The notes beneath the pieces are model-generated. The model had not been told where the DNA came from. It did not search any database and was given only the letters and a program-made list of their open reading frames with translations. This document shows positions 1-8,784 of a stretch of DNA of 64,000 nucleotides, piece after piece (positions within the stretch are counted from its first letter, which is position 1; every line of letters starts with the position of its first letter). Source of the DNA: Flavobacterium sp. Sd200. Its GTDB lineage: Bacteria > Bacteroidota > Bacteroidia > Flavobacteriales > Flavobacteriaceae. The DNA is taken from contig NZ_WUMN01000003.1 in assembly GCF_009826935.1 (NCBI RefSeq), positions 372,001-436,000 of the forward strand. Reading direction: 5' to 3'. Made by a program: the position numbers and the translations under genes.

Positions 1-74
1 TCTTTGATGAGAAAGACAGGGAAGATACTATAATTATGCTGGAGCGTTTAATTGAAAAAATAAGGCATCTCTAA
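1..74 (+). CDS. C-terminal end of an unidentified protein
   Basis: An open frame enters from the left edge and stops at 72-74. The visible tail has about 23 residues, is charged, and ends in an amphipathic stretch (MLERLIEKIRHL). Such tails are common in short XRE-type helix-turn-helix regulators of Bacteroidetes mobile elements, but too little is visible to assign a family. A terminator hairpin follows directly, which supports a real gene end. Confidence 0.5.
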   Translation, partial: FDEKDREDTIIMLERLIEKIRHL

Positions 75-82
75 GGATAACA

Positions 83-110
83 GGGTACAACTTCGCAGTT
101 GTACCCTTTA
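83..110 (+). terminator. Intrinsic terminator after the partial leftmost gene
   Basis: A perfect 9-bp stem (GGGTACAAC / GTTGTACCC, six-base loop) is followed by a short T-rich run. It lies 9 bases after the stop of the partial gene and separates it from the transfer operon. Confidence 0.75.
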
Positions 111-227
111 TTGTACTTGATGCGCCCTGATTTTCTGCTTTACTTTGTCGTGTAATACTACCGGAACATCCGGGCTATCGATCACCTTACTATAGCTAAC
201 TGATGTTGAACGATAAAATGATGAGGT

Positions 228-701
228 ATGTTTACAAATGTTTCCTGGGCCAGCTACCTACTAACAGTTGCCCTTTTATGCTTATCCTGGTACATTTATG
301 TTGGGATTAAATATTACCACCAGGAACTGATGGCTTTTTTCAAAGGCAAGAAAACTTTTTCAAAAAAGAGAACCGAAGATTTACTTACCGGTTCCTCAGC
401 TAATTTTTTTATTGAAGAGCCCCAAGAGCCAACTTTTGAAGGGACTGTAACGGACCTGGCGGATACCTTATTCCGTGATGTGGACTATCTCATAAGCCGC
501 ATTAAGCAACTTCTAACACAGAGCATTCAAAACAATACCGGGCAACAGGAGATCACCAATCAATTACGGTCGTATTTATCAGATTACCCCGCAATCAAAA
601 AGTCAGTATTCCGCAGCCAGATCAACGAACTGATTGCCCAGGAATGCGCCCAGGGGCAGGTATTTATTATCACAGAAGAAGAGGCCGACCGGCTTTGGTA
701 A
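228..701 (+). CDS. Membrane-anchored protein at the head of the tra operon
   Basis: A 157-aa protein with one N-terminal membrane segment (residues about 8-28, ending WYIYVGIKYY) and a long soluble, acidic, mostly helical remainder. I do not recognise a named family. Its place immediately upstream of traE suggests a transfer-region protein with a single membrane anchor, perhaps in the slot that TraC/TraD-like genes take in related elements, but that is only position-based. The 138 bases between it and traE are GC-rich and show no gene. Confidence 0.7.
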   Translation: MFTNVSWASYLLTVALLCLSWYIYVGIKYYHQELMAFFKGKKTFSKKRTEDLLTGSSANFFIEEPQEPTFEGTVTDLADTLFRDVDYLISRIKQLLTQSIQNNTGQQEITNQLRSYLSDYPAIKKSVFRSQINELIAQECAQGQVFIITEEEADRLW

Positions 702-839
702 CCATCTTACTTAAAAATACAGTGGAGGGATTCCGCCCGCCCATCCCGATGCGGAGGAGCAAATACGTGACGGAAGATTGTGGGAGCGCGACGGCCGTAA
801 CCCCTCTGCTATCTTATTATTAATCTAAAAGAATGCAGT

Positions 840-1169
840 ATGAAAAGGAAATGGAAACTTTTAGGAAGTAGCCGCATGATGTATGCCGTTACGCTAACAA
901 TGCTTTTAATGACCATACAAACCATGAATGCACAGGATGGGCTTGCAGGCATTAACGAGGCTAATGACCAGGTGCGTAGTTATTTCGACGCGGGATGTAA
1001 CCTGATGTATGCTATTGGGGCAATATTGGGGCTGATCGGTGCCGTGAAAGTATACCAGAAATGGAATGCCGGGGATCAAGATACCAGCAAGGTTGCGGCT
1101 GCATGGTTTGGCAGCTGTATTTTCCTTGTGGTGGTAGCTACAATAATCCAGTCGTTCTTCGGCATATAA
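840..1169 (+). CDS. traE: Conjugative transposon protein TraE (DUF4134)
   Basis: A 109-aa protein with a signal-like N terminus ending near MNAQDG, followed by two membrane helices (about 52-70 and 88-108). The stretch YFDAGCNLMYAIGAI plus the conserved VYQKW loop is typical of DUF4134/TraE of Bacteroidetes conjugative transposons. It resembles the small VirB2-like pilin subunits in size and topology, and traE and traF lie upstream of the traG ATPase as in CTnDOT. The start is the first ATG, close behind an A-rich stretch. Confidence 0.9.
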   Translation: MKRKWKLLGSSRMMYAVTLTMLLMTIQTMNAQDGLAGINEANDQVRSYFDAGCNLMYAIGAILGLIGAVKVYQKWNAGDQDTSKVAAAWFGSCIFLVVVATIIQSFFGI

Positions 1170-1178
1170 TCAAATGTC

Positions 1179-1619
1179 ATGGAAACGCTGCTTAAGGAGG
1201 CGTTGTGGGCGTATATTATCGGCCACAACCCGGAACTCATGTACGACCTCCAGGAAAATTATACTGTCGGTAGCTACCTCGATGAAAAGGTACAGGGCGT
1301 ACAGGGATTGGCGATAAGGTTGCTCTCAGAGCAGCATCCTAAAGCACTTATCGAAGAATTATGCCTTCGGGAACTTACCCGGGAGCTTAAGCCTTCCCGC
1401 TATTTATACCTGAAGTGTATTTTTGAAGAAGAATTTCCTGATGAAGCAGCACTTTATACCGATTCAGGAATATTGGTCTGTGAGGTCATAAGTATGCTGG
1501 AATACTGTAAACCCATACTCGATGAAATGGGCTTTTCAGTTGATAATGAAGGTGAATCCGGGATAAGGAATGCGATTATCGGACATTTATATGGTTTTCT
1601 TTATACTGTGAGTGAGTAG
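1179..1619 (+). CDS. Hypothetical protein between traE and traF
   Basis: A 146-aa soluble protein with no signal or membrane segment, acidic, predicted mainly helical (ELCLRELTRELKPSRYLYLK in the middle). It starts 9 bases after traE and is followed by a 75-base gap before traF, so it is co-transcribed with the transfer genes. In the reference CTnDOT order traE and traF are adjacent, so this gene is an insertion in the module. I do not recognise its family. Confidence 0.75.
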   Translation: METLLKEALWAYIIGHNPELMYDLQENYTVGSYLDEKVQGVQGLAIRLLSEQHPKALIEELCLRELTRELKPSRYLYLKCIFEEEFPDEAALYTDSGILVCEVISMLEYCKPILDEMGFSVDNEGESGIRNAIIGHLYGFLYTVSE

Positions 1620-1694
1620 CAGTATATTGATATACAACGGAATACAGGTTATCGGAATGGGAGTACTACATAACGTTCATCAAATCATAGAATT

Positions 1695-2018
1695 ATGGCA
1701 AGTGTATATCAGGTAAATAAAGGAATCAACCAAAGCATTGAATTCAAAGGGCTGAAGGCACAGTACATCTGGTACCTGGGCGGTGCGGTCGTAGTGCTGA
1801 TGGTGGTGTTTGCTATCATGTATATCATTGGGCTCCCATCGCTGGTGTGTGTCGGTGTAATTGGCGTGGCAGGTACGTTATCGGTTATGCACATCTACCG
1901 CCTTAGCCATAAATACGGGGAGTATGGCCTGATGAAGGCATTGGCCAAAAAGCAACTTCCGAAAGTGCTCAGACTGAAAGGCCGCACGGTGTTTTTCTTA
2001 AACCAAAAAAGGAAGTAA
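1695..2018 (+). CDS. traF: Conjugative transposon protein TraF (DUF4133)
   Basis: A 107-aa protein. Residues 1-25 carry the conserved N terminus YQVNKGINQSIEFKGLKAQY, followed by two membrane segments (about 26-46 and 48-66), and the C terminus has the basic LRLKGRTVFF motif. This pattern is DUF4133/TraF, a VirB3-like inner-membrane protein that works with the TraG ATPase. The stop is directly followed by the traG start one base later, so the two are translationally close. Confidence 0.92.
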   Translation: MASVYQVNKGINQSIEFKGLKAQYIWYLGGAVVVLMVVFAIMYIIGLPSLVCVGVIGVAGTLSVMHIYRLSHKYGEYGLMKALAKKQLPKVLRLKGRTVFFLNQKRK

Positions 2019-2019
2019 T

Positions 2020-4485
2020 ATGGAAAAGGAAATCGAAAGGATACTGCCCATTATGGCTGTAGAGCATGACTGTATCCTGTCAAAACAGGGTGATGTAACG
2101 ATTGTTTTTAAAGCAGAGTTACCGGAACTTTTTACGTTGTCAGATCAGGAATATGAAGCATTTCATCAGATATGGCTGAAAGCGCTAAAGGTACTGCCTA
2201 AGCATACCGTGTTCCACAAGCAGGACTGGTTTCTTGAAAGCCGTTATAAAGCGGATTTTTCAAGCGAGGACAACAGCTTTCTATCCCAAAGCAGTGAACG
2301 CTTCTTTAATGAGCGGCCGTTTTTGGATCACAGCTGTTACATCATGCTGACCAAAAAGCCCGAGGGGCGTAAGAGTGTAAGTTCGGTGTTTTCCAGCCTG
2401 CTGAAGCGCAGCATCGTACCGGAAGAAACACTCAGCCCTCAGCTGTTACAGGATTTTTTAGATACTGCCGGACAGTTTAAAAGGATATTGGAAGACAGCG
2501 GTTTTATTTCCCTGCAAAGGCTTACCGGAAAGGAGCTTTCCAGCAGCGAGAGCAATATGGGGTTTATTGAGCAATACTGCCTTTTGGCTGAGCGCCCTCA
2601 TCCGTTTGTATTCGGAGATATAGCACTTGAAGACGGCCTGAGGGTAAACGATAAGCACTGCCAGTTGTATGCCCTTGCCGATGCGGCAGACCTGCCGGGG
2701 CTTTGTGGTTCCCGCATTAATTACGATAAGTATTCAACTGACCGTACCAAGTTCAGTATCGGTTTCGCTTCAACACTGGGGCAACTTTTATCCTGCAACC
2801 ACATTTACAGCCAGTACCTTTTTCTGGATGACCCGCAAAAGACCATCCAGAAAATGGAGGCCAAAAGGCTGCGGTTACAGTCGCTTTCAGGTTATAGCAG
2901 GGAAAACAGCATCGCAAGGGATGCCACAAACGATTTTTTAAATGAGGCCATCAGCCAGCAGCGCCTTCCGGTCAAAGCCCATTTCAATGTGCTGGCCTGG
3001 ACTGATACGAAGGATAAGCTGAAAGACATTAAGAATATGGTGTCTTCGGCCTTAGCACAGATGGATGCGGTGGCACGTCAGGAAACCGTGGGTGCCCCGC
3101 AAATATGGTGGGCAGGCATGCCCGGCAATGCGGCGGACTTCCCGATGAACGACACGTTTGACACCTTTGCTGAGCAGGCTACCTGTTTCTTTAATCTGGA
3201 AACCGGGTACCGCTCGTCGCTCAGCCCTATGGGCATACGCCTTGGAGAGCGCCTGAATGGAAAACCGGTACATGTAGATATAAGTGATGAGCCTGTAAAA
3301 ATGGGTATCTGTACCAACCGTAACAAGTTCATTTTGGGGCCATCCGGTAGTGGTAAGTCCTTTTTTACCAACCATATGGTCCGTAGCTATTACGAGCAGG
3401 GTACGCATATCGTGCTGGTGGATGTCGGGCACAGCTACAAAGGGCTGTGCGATATGGTTAACGGCTATTACTTTACCTATACCGAAGACAACCCGATACG
3501 ATTCAACCCTTTCTATATTGGCGAAGGCGATACGTTGGATACCGAAAAGAAGGAAAGCATTAAGACGTTACTACTGGCACTTTGGAAAAAAGATGATGAG
3601 GCGTTTAAACGCAGTGAATACGTAGCCCTGTCCAATGCTATTGGTGGCTATTACAGTTACCTGGATAAGAATCAGGGCATCTTCACAAGCTTCAATTCCT
3701 TCTATGAGTTTTTGAGGGATCATTACGTTGGGGTGTTGGAGAATGACAAGGTTAAGGAAAAAGATTTTGATGTGGATAATTTCCTGTATGTATTACGCCC
3801 ATACTACAAAGGCGGTGAATTCGATTACCTGCTGAACGCCACCGAAAACCTGAACCTGCTTCAGGAGCGCTTCATCGTTTTTGAACTCGACAACATCAAA
3901 GACCACCCCATACTGTTTCCGGTGGTAACTATCATCATCATGGAGGTGTTCATCAACAAGATGCGCAAGATGAAAGGCATCCGTAAGATGATATTGATTG
4001 AGGAGGCATGGAAAGCATTGATGAAGGAAGGTTTTGCAGAATACATCAAATACCTGTTCAAAACGGTGCGTAAATTCTTTGGGGAAGCCATCGTGGTAAC
4101 CCAGGAAGTGGAAGACATTATTTCTTCTCCGATAGTAAAGCAAGCCATCATCAATAACAGCGACTGTAAGATACTGCTCGATCAAAGCAAGTACCAAAAC
4201 AAATTTGACCAGATACAGGAACTGCTTGGGCTTACTGAAAAAGAAAAAGCACTGGTGTTGTCGGTCAACAAATCAAACGACCCGGCCCGCAAGTACAAGG
4301 AAGTGTTTATCTCCCTTGGAGGTGTGCTGTCCAAAGTATATCGTACGGAAGTGTCGCTCGAGGAATATCTAGCCTATACCACAGAAGAAACCGAAAAGGT
4401 ACAGGTACAGGCCTACGCCCAAAAATTTGGAGGGGACATTAAAAAGGGCATTGCTGCCCTGGCTAATGAAATGAGGGATACATAA
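2020..4485 (+). CDS. traG: Conjugation system ATPase TraG (VirB4 family)
   Basis: An 821-aa VirB4-type ATPase, the usual length for CTnDOT-family TraG. The Walker A motif (GPSGSGKSFF) lies at about residues 438-447 and a Walker B-like strand with catalytic acids (MILIEEAWKAL) near residue 660. The N-terminal half is the TraG/VirB4 N-terminal domain. It should power assembly of the mating channel at the inner membrane with TraF. No internal stop or frameshift is seen, so the transfer apparatus looks intact here. Confidence 0.96.
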   Translation: MEKEIERILPIMAVEHDCILSKQGDVTIVFKAELPELFTLSDQEYEAFHQIWLKALKVLPKHTVFHKQDWFLESRYKADFSSEDNSFLSQSSERFFNERPFLDHSCYIMLTKKPEGRKSVSSVFSSLLKRSIVPEETLSPQLLQDFLDTAGQFKRILEDSGFISLQRLTGKELSSSESNMGFIEQYCLLAERPHPFVFGDIALEDGLRVNDKHCQLYALADAADLPGLCGSRINYDKYSTDRTKFSIGFASTLGQLLSCNHIYSQYLFLDDPQKTIQKMEAKRLRLQSLSGYSRENSIARDATNDFLNEAISQQRLPVKAHFNVLAWTDTKDKLKDIKNMVSSALAQMDAVARQETVGAPQIWWAGMPGNAADFPMNDTFDTFAEQATCFFNLETGYRSSLSPMGIRLGERLNGKPVHVDISDEPVKMGICTNRNKFILGPSGSGKSFFTNHMVRSYYEQGTHIVLVDVGHSYKGLCDMVNGYYFTYTEDNPIRFNPFYIGEGDTLDTEKKESIKTLLLALWKKDDEAFKRSEYVALSNAIGGYYSYLDKNQGIFTSFNSFYEFLRDHYVGVLENDKVKEKDFDVDNFLYVLRPYYKGGEFDYLLNATENLNLLQERFIVFELDNIKDHPILFPVVTIIIMEVFINKMRKMKGIRKMILIEEAWKALMKEGFAEYIKYLFKTVRKFFGEAIVVTQEVEDIISSPIVKQAIINNSDCKILLDQSKYQNKFDQIQELLGLTEKEKALVLSVNKSNDPARKYKEVFISLGGVLSKVYRTEVSLEEYLAYTTEETEKVQVQAYAQKFGGDIKKGIAALANEMRDT

Positions 4486-4496
4486 ATAAAACAGCT

Positions 4497-5213
4497 ATGG
4501 TACTAAAAAAAATTACAATAGCAATGCTCAGCCTTACCTTGTTGTTTACACCGGTGATGCCGGTAGCAGCTGCCCCGGTTGTGGTGGCAGAAGCCAAAAG
4601 CGAAGCTGCGTTACCGTTACTGACCATCATAAAGGAAGCCCTAAAGAAAATCATCAAGGCGATCGACCTGCGCATCCAGCGCCTTCAGAATAAAACGATA
4701 TGGCTACAAAATGCACAAAAACAGATTGAAAATGCCTTATCAAAGCTGAAGCTGGATGAAATATCCGAGTGGACCGAGAAACAAAAGGAACTCTACAAAG
4801 GCTACTATGAAGAGCTTATGAAAGTAAAGGCAATGGTTTCGTATTACCAACGCATCCGGGATATTGTGGATAAGCAGGAGCGGTTGGTCAGTGAATACCA
4901 AAATGCGTGGGGACTTTTGCAGCAGGACGACCATTTTACTCCCAATGAAATAACTTATATGGAGAAAGTTTACAACGGTATACTGGGAGAAAGCATTGAG
5001 AATATTGACGTGATTTTTATGGTGGTGGAATCCTTTACTACCTCGATGAGTGATGCGGAACGCCTTGAAATGATCAATGAAACGGCAGACCGTATCGAAG
5101 CAAATTACGACGACCTGAAACTGTTTAACAAGCAGAACATGCTGCTCAGCCTGCAAAGGGCCCGCAGCAAGGCGGATGTGGATATGATAAAAAGAATGTA
5201 CGGCTTACCTTAA
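4497..5213 (+). CDS. TraI-like conjugal transfer protein, copy 1
   Basis: A 238-aa protein with a signal peptide (about residues 1-25, ending AAAPVV) and a long helical, coiled-coil-prone body. It contains the NEITYMEKVYNGIL and MSDAERLEMI motifs shared with the next two genes, so the three are tandem paralogues. In Bacteroidetes ICEs the gene after traG is normally called TraI. The family occupies the place of VirB5-like periplasmic factors, but that role is inference. Databases sometimes label relatives as TerB-like; nothing here points to tellurite resistance. Confidence 0.8.
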   Translation: MVLKKITIAMLSLTLLFTPVMPVAAAPVVVAEAKSEAALPLLTIIKEALKKIIKAIDLRIQRLQNKTIWLQNAQKQIENALSKLKLDEISEWTEKQKELYKGYYEELMKVKAMVSYYQRIRDIVDKQERLVSEYQNAWGLLQQDDHFTPNEITYMEKVYNGILGESIENIDVIFMVVESFTTSMSDAERLEMINETADRIEANYDDLKLFNKQNMLLSLQRARSKADVDMIKRMYGLP

Positions 5214-5225
5214 AATCAAAATGTT

Positions 5226-5840
5226 ATGAAAAAGATGATGCTGACTATACTGCTTTTTGGATGTATTGCAAGCCCGGTACAAGCGCAGAACAAAACGGTG
5301 AAAACGATGATGGAACAGATTGTTGCACTACAGGTCTATATCGGATATGCCCAAAAAGGCTATTCCGTTGTAAAAAAAGGGTTGGATGTAATCAGGGATT
5401 TTAAAAGGGGGGAATTCAACCTGCATACCGATTATTTCAATTCACTGGCGCATGTCAACCCGGAAGTGCAGGGCTATGTAAATGTCGGTAAGACGCTGCT
5501 CTTACAGGGAAGGATATTGGAGCGTTGCGATGATACAAGGGATTTCCTGCAAGGGAACCCCTACATGCGCAGCGATGAACTGGACTATTTGGAGCGTGTT
5601 TTTGCACGGCTGCTTGACGATTGCGAAACGATACTCGACGAGCTGGAAGCCGTTGCCACTGACAACCAGCTGACCATGAAAGACAGCGAACGCCTGAAAC
5701 GCATTGATGCCCTATATGAAAGGATGCTGGATGCCTACAACTTTTGCGAACAGTTTACCGGTGAAGCTAAACTGCTGGTGCAGTCCCGCAAAAGAGAAAA
5801 TGTTGATACGGAAATGGCCCGAAGGTTACAGGGGCTTTAA
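5226..5840 (+). CDS. TraI-like conjugal transfer protein, copy 2
   Basis: A 204-aa protein with a signal peptide (residues 1-20, cleavage after VQAQ) and a helical body. GYSVVKKGLDVIRDFKRGEF, DELDYLERVFARLL and MKDSERLKRIDALY match the same positions in the following gene, so this is a member of a tandem paralogous set. It starts 12 bases after copy 1 and ends 11 bases before copy 3. Likely a periplasmic component of the transfer channel; the exact role is unknown. Confidence 0.8.
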   Translation: MKKMMLTILLFGCIASPVQAQNKTVKTMMEQIVALQVYIGYAQKGYSVVKKGLDVIRDFKRGEFNLHTDYFNSLAHVNPEVQGYVNVGKTLLLQGRILERCDDTRDFLQGNPYMRSDELDYLERVFARLLDDCETILDELEAVATDNQLTMKDSERLKRIDALYERMLDAYNFCEQFTGEAKLLVQSRKRENVDTEMARRLQGL

Positions 5841-5851
5841 AAAACAAGCAT

Positions 5852-6481
5852 ATGAAAAAGTTAGTGATACTACTATTTGTGCTGCTTTTACCTTTTAGTA
5901 AGGTAAGTGCACAGGCGCAGGAATTACAGCAGCTGGCACTTAATATTGAGAAGCTTGCACAGTTCAGACAAATTCTGAAAGACATGAAAAAAGGCTATGA
6001 GATACTGACCAAAGGCTATAACACCGTAAAGGACTTAACCCAAGGCAACTTTAGCCTGCATGAGGCCTTTCTGGATGCGCTTCTTGAAGTAAGCCCAACT
6101 GTTAGCAATTACAAGCGTGTGGCAGAGATTATAGAAATGCAAATCAAACTGATAGACGAACAAGGAAATGCGTTTGGCCGGTATCAGGGCAGCGGTAACT
6201 TTAACGGTGATGAACTCTCCTATATCGGAAGGGTGTATGATAACCTTGTGGAACAAAGCCTTCGTAACCTCGATGAACTTTTGGTGGTAATCACTGCCGG
6301 GCAGGCACGCATGAGTGATAACGAACGGTTAGAAGCCATAGACCGCATCTATGAAGATATGCAAGATAAACTTTTGTTCCTGAGGGACTTTAATAACAAT
6401 ACAACAGTGCTTTCCATCCAGCGCGCCAAAGAGCGTCACGATGTACAAAAGATGGAAAACCTGCACGAAGTAAACCCATAA
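5852..6481 (+). CDS. TraI-like conjugal transfer protein, copy 3
   Basis: A 209-aa protein with a signal peptide (residues 1-20, VSAQAQ). The body shows GYEILTKGYNTVKDLTQGNF, DELSYIGRVYDNLV and MSDNERLEAIDRIYEDM. These motifs are close to copy 2 and more distant from copy 1. The C-terminal LSIQRAKERHDVQ also echoes LSLQRARSKADVD of copy 1. It lies just upstream of traJ, the spot expected for TraI in CTnDOT-type operons. Confidence 0.82.
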   Translation: MKKLVILLFVLLLPFSKVSAQAQELQQLALNIEKLAQFRQILKDMKKGYEILTKGYNTVKDLTQGNFSLHEAFLDALLEVSPTVSNYKRVAEIIEMQIKLIDEQGNAFGRYQGSGNFNGDELSYIGRVYDNLVEQSLRNLDELLVVITAGQARMSDNERLEAIDRIYEDMQDKLLFLRDFNNNTTVLSIQRAKERHDVQKMENLHEVNP

Positions 6482-6491
6482 TTACCGGCTT

Positions 6492-7676
6492 ATGAAACGA
6501 TTTAGAACGGTTGCTTTCGCGGCAGCCCTGATATTCTTATCCCCAATAGGAGCCTTTGCGCAGGGCATGGCCGATGAGATGCAGAGCCTGCATGGTGTAC
6601 TCGAAGAACTTTATGATGAGATGATGCCTCTTTGCAGTAACCTCATGGGGGTTGCCCAGGGCATAGCCGGATTTGCTGCACTCTGGTATATCGCTTCGCG
6701 TGTATGGAAGCACCTGGCGGCGGCAGAGCCGATTGATTTTTATCCACTGTTCCGCCCATTCGTGTTAGGCTTTTGTATTACGATATTCCCATCGGTACTG
6801 GCGATGATTAACGGGGTAATGAAACCTACTGTCACTGCCACCGCCGCAATGGTCGAGAACTCCAACCAGGCCATTGAAGTGCTGTTACAAAAGAAAGAAG
6901 AAGCTATTATGAATAGCGATGTGTGGCAGATGTACGTAGGGGAAGATGGTAGCGGTGACCGCGACCGCTGGTATAAATATACCCATGACGATGCCGACCC
7001 GGATGATGAAGGCTTTTTTGAGGGCATTGGTAATGATATAAAGTTCGCCGCGGCTAAGATGTCCTATAATTTCCGGAATTCAGTAAAGGAATGGATGAGC
7101 GAGGTGCTACGCATACTGTTTGAAGCAGCTGCGCTGTGTATAAATACCCTTCGCACCTTCCAGCTTATTGTCTTGTCAATATTAGGCCCACTAGTATTTG
7201 GCTTAGCTGTTTTTGATGGGCTGCACAATACCCTTAGCGCCTGGCTTGCACGCTACCTGAACATATTCCTATGGCTGCCGGTAGCCAATATCTTCGGGGG
7301 TATTATCGGGAAGATACAGGAGAAGATGTTGGAAATTGATATTGACCAGATTGGGAACTATGGGGATACCTTTTTCAGCAGGACGGACATGGCTTATATG
7401 GTATTTATGATAATCGGCATCATCGGTTACTTTACTGTACCCTCAGTTGCCAATTACATCGTACACGCTGCGGGAGGCGGTGCCCTTACCCAAAAAACAA
7501 CAAGTATTTTAAGTGCCAGCTACAGTACTGCCGCCAGTACTTCAAAGAGTGCCGGCCAGTATACCACAGGAGCGGCGGCTGATGGGGCGAAGCTTGTGGT
7601 AGACGGGGCTAAAGCGACAGGACAGGGAGCGGCAGTAGCAGGCGGATATATGGCCGATAAATTAAAAGGAAAATAA
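6492..7676 (+). CDS. traJ: Conjugative transposon membrane protein TraJ
   Basis: A 394-aa protein with a signal peptide (GAFAQG near residue 24) and several membrane segments: about 55-75, 85-110, a central group (210-250), 255-280 and 310-330. The C terminus is Ala/Gly/Thr-rich. Length, topology and position after the TraI-like genes fit CTnDOT TraJ, a VirB6/TrbL-like polytopic inner-membrane channel component. It begins 10 bases after copy 3 and is followed by traK 11 bases later. Confidence 0.92.
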   Translation: MKRFRTVAFAAALIFLSPIGAFAQGMADEMQSLHGVLEELYDEMMPLCSNLMGVAQGIAGFAALWYIASRVWKHLAAAEPIDFYPLFRPFVLGFCITIFPSVLAMINGVMKPTVTATAAMVENSNQAIEVLLQKKEEAIMNSDVWQMYVGEDGSGDRDRWYKYTHDDADPDDEGFFEGIGNDIKFAAAKMSYNFRNSVKEWMSEVLRILFEAAALCINTLRTFQLIVLSILGPLVFGLAVFDGLHNTLSAWLARYLNIFLWLPVANIFGGIIGKIQEKMLEIDIDQIGNYGDTFFSRTDMAYMVFMIIGIIGYFTVPSVANYIVHAAGGGALTQKTTSILSASYSTAASTSKSAGQYTTGAAADGAKLVVDGAKATGQGAAVAGGYMADKLKGK

Positions 7677-7687
7677 AAACGACAGTT

Positions 7688-8308
7688 ATGTTCACAAAAA
7701 TGAAAAACATCGACAGCGCATTCCGCTATGTGCGGCTATTTAGCCTGGTAGTAATTATCTGTAGCCTTGCTGTTGCTGCTCTCAGCCTGTTTAAGAGTTT
7801 TAGCTTGGTGTCGCAGATGCAGGGAAAGATTTACATACTGGCTAATGGTAAGGCTATAGAGGCTTTCGCTGCTGACCGCAAAGACAACATACCGGTGGAA
7901 GCCCGCGACCATGTAAGGGCTTTTCATAAGTTCTTCTTTACACTTGACCCTGATGAAAATGTAATCCGCACCAATATCAACAAGGCCTTGAACCTCGCTG
8001 ATGGTACAGCCAAAAGGGTGTACGATGACCTTAAAGAGAAGGGCTACTATGCCGGGATTATTTCCGGTAATATCAGTCAGGGCATTGAGGTAGACAGTGT
8101 ACAGGTAGATATAAAAGCCTATCCATATCATTTCAGGTGCTATGCTACCCAACAGATCACAAGGGCTACTACGACCGTCACACGCAGCCTGATAACGGAA
8201 GGGGTGCTTAGGAATGTATCACGCAGCGACAACAATCCCCACGGCTTTTTGATAGAACACTGGGCTACCATTGAGAACCGGGACATTGCTACCGAAAACA
8301 GAAAATAA
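7688..8308 (+). CDS. traK: Conjugative transposon protein TraK (VirB8-like)
   Basis: A 206-aa protein with one N-terminal membrane helix (about 17-38) and a periplasmic domain including VEARDHVRAFHKFFFTLDPD, which is characteristic of Bacteroidetes TraK. The architecture matches VirB8-type inner-membrane assembly factors, which connect the core complex to the ATPases. It lies between traJ and the traL-position gene with gaps of 11 and 5 bases. Confidence 0.92.
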   Translation: MFTKMKNIDSAFRYVRLFSLVVIICSLAVAALSLFKSFSLVSQMQGKIYILANGKAIEAFAADRKDNIPVEARDHVRAFHKFFFTLDPDENVIRTNINKALNLADGTAKRVYDDLKEKGYYAGIISGNISQGIEVDSVQVDIKAYPYHFRCYATQQITRATTTVTRSLITEGVLRNVSRSDNNPHGFLIEHWATIENRDIATENRK

Positions 8309-8313
8309 GGAGT

Positions 8314-8769
8314 ATGGGATTTTGGAAAAAAAAGGAGGAAGAAACCGCACCTAGCCCGGTAGCCCGTTGGCTTGCTTGCAAAATCACGGATCTAAAGGAA
8401 TGGTGGGTAAAGCTAATGGTAAAACTGACAGCTAAACTCTCATTAAGCCAGCAAAAGATGGGATTTGCGATTCTTGGTCTCTTATGTTGCTTTTATTGCA
8501 CCTTCTTAATTGTACAGGGGTTTACTACTGTAAAAAGCGGCCAAAAAACAATTCCGGTCAATTCAATTTCAAGGCCTGAATCGCCAAAAGCTGTTACAAG
8601 TGGAGATGAACATGGCGAGCAGGAAATCAGGCGTATTAAACACCTGTTTTACGTCATGGACAGTCTAAAGCATGACCCACACGGTAGAAGGCAGTACGAC
8701 AGTATTGCAGCATATCGGCCGGGTTTACTCGACACGTTGAAAAAGTTAGAAGAATATTACAAAAACTGA
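8314..8769 (+). CDS. Small membrane protein in the traL position
   Basis: A 151-aa protein with a basic cytoplasmic N terminus (starts MGFWKKKEEE), one membrane helix (about 50-70, GFAILGLLCCFYCTFLIVQG) and a short periplasmic tail. It occupies the slot of TraL, a small inner-membrane protein in CTnDOT, between traK and traM, and has the expected topology. I cannot confirm a clear TraL (DUF3989) match by eye, so the gene symbol is left blank. Confidence 0.75.
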   Translation: MGFWKKKEEETAPSPVARWLACKITDLKEWWVKLMVKLTAKLSLSQQKMGFAILGLLCCFYCTFLIVQGFTTVKSGQKTIPVNSISRPESPKAVTSGDEHGEQEIRRIKHLFYVMDSLKHDPHGRRQYDSIAAYRPGLLDTLKKLEEYYKN

Positions 8770-8784
8770 ATAAAATCACAGATT

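Noticed and set aside
4497..6481. Tellurite resistance (TerB) function for the TraI-like genes
   Set aside because: Secreted helical proteins inside a transfer operon fit TraI; no other ter gene is near.
6492..7676. A phage or prophage origin for the left region
   Set aside because: The genes match a conjugation operon in order and motif; no capsid, tail or terminase gene is present.
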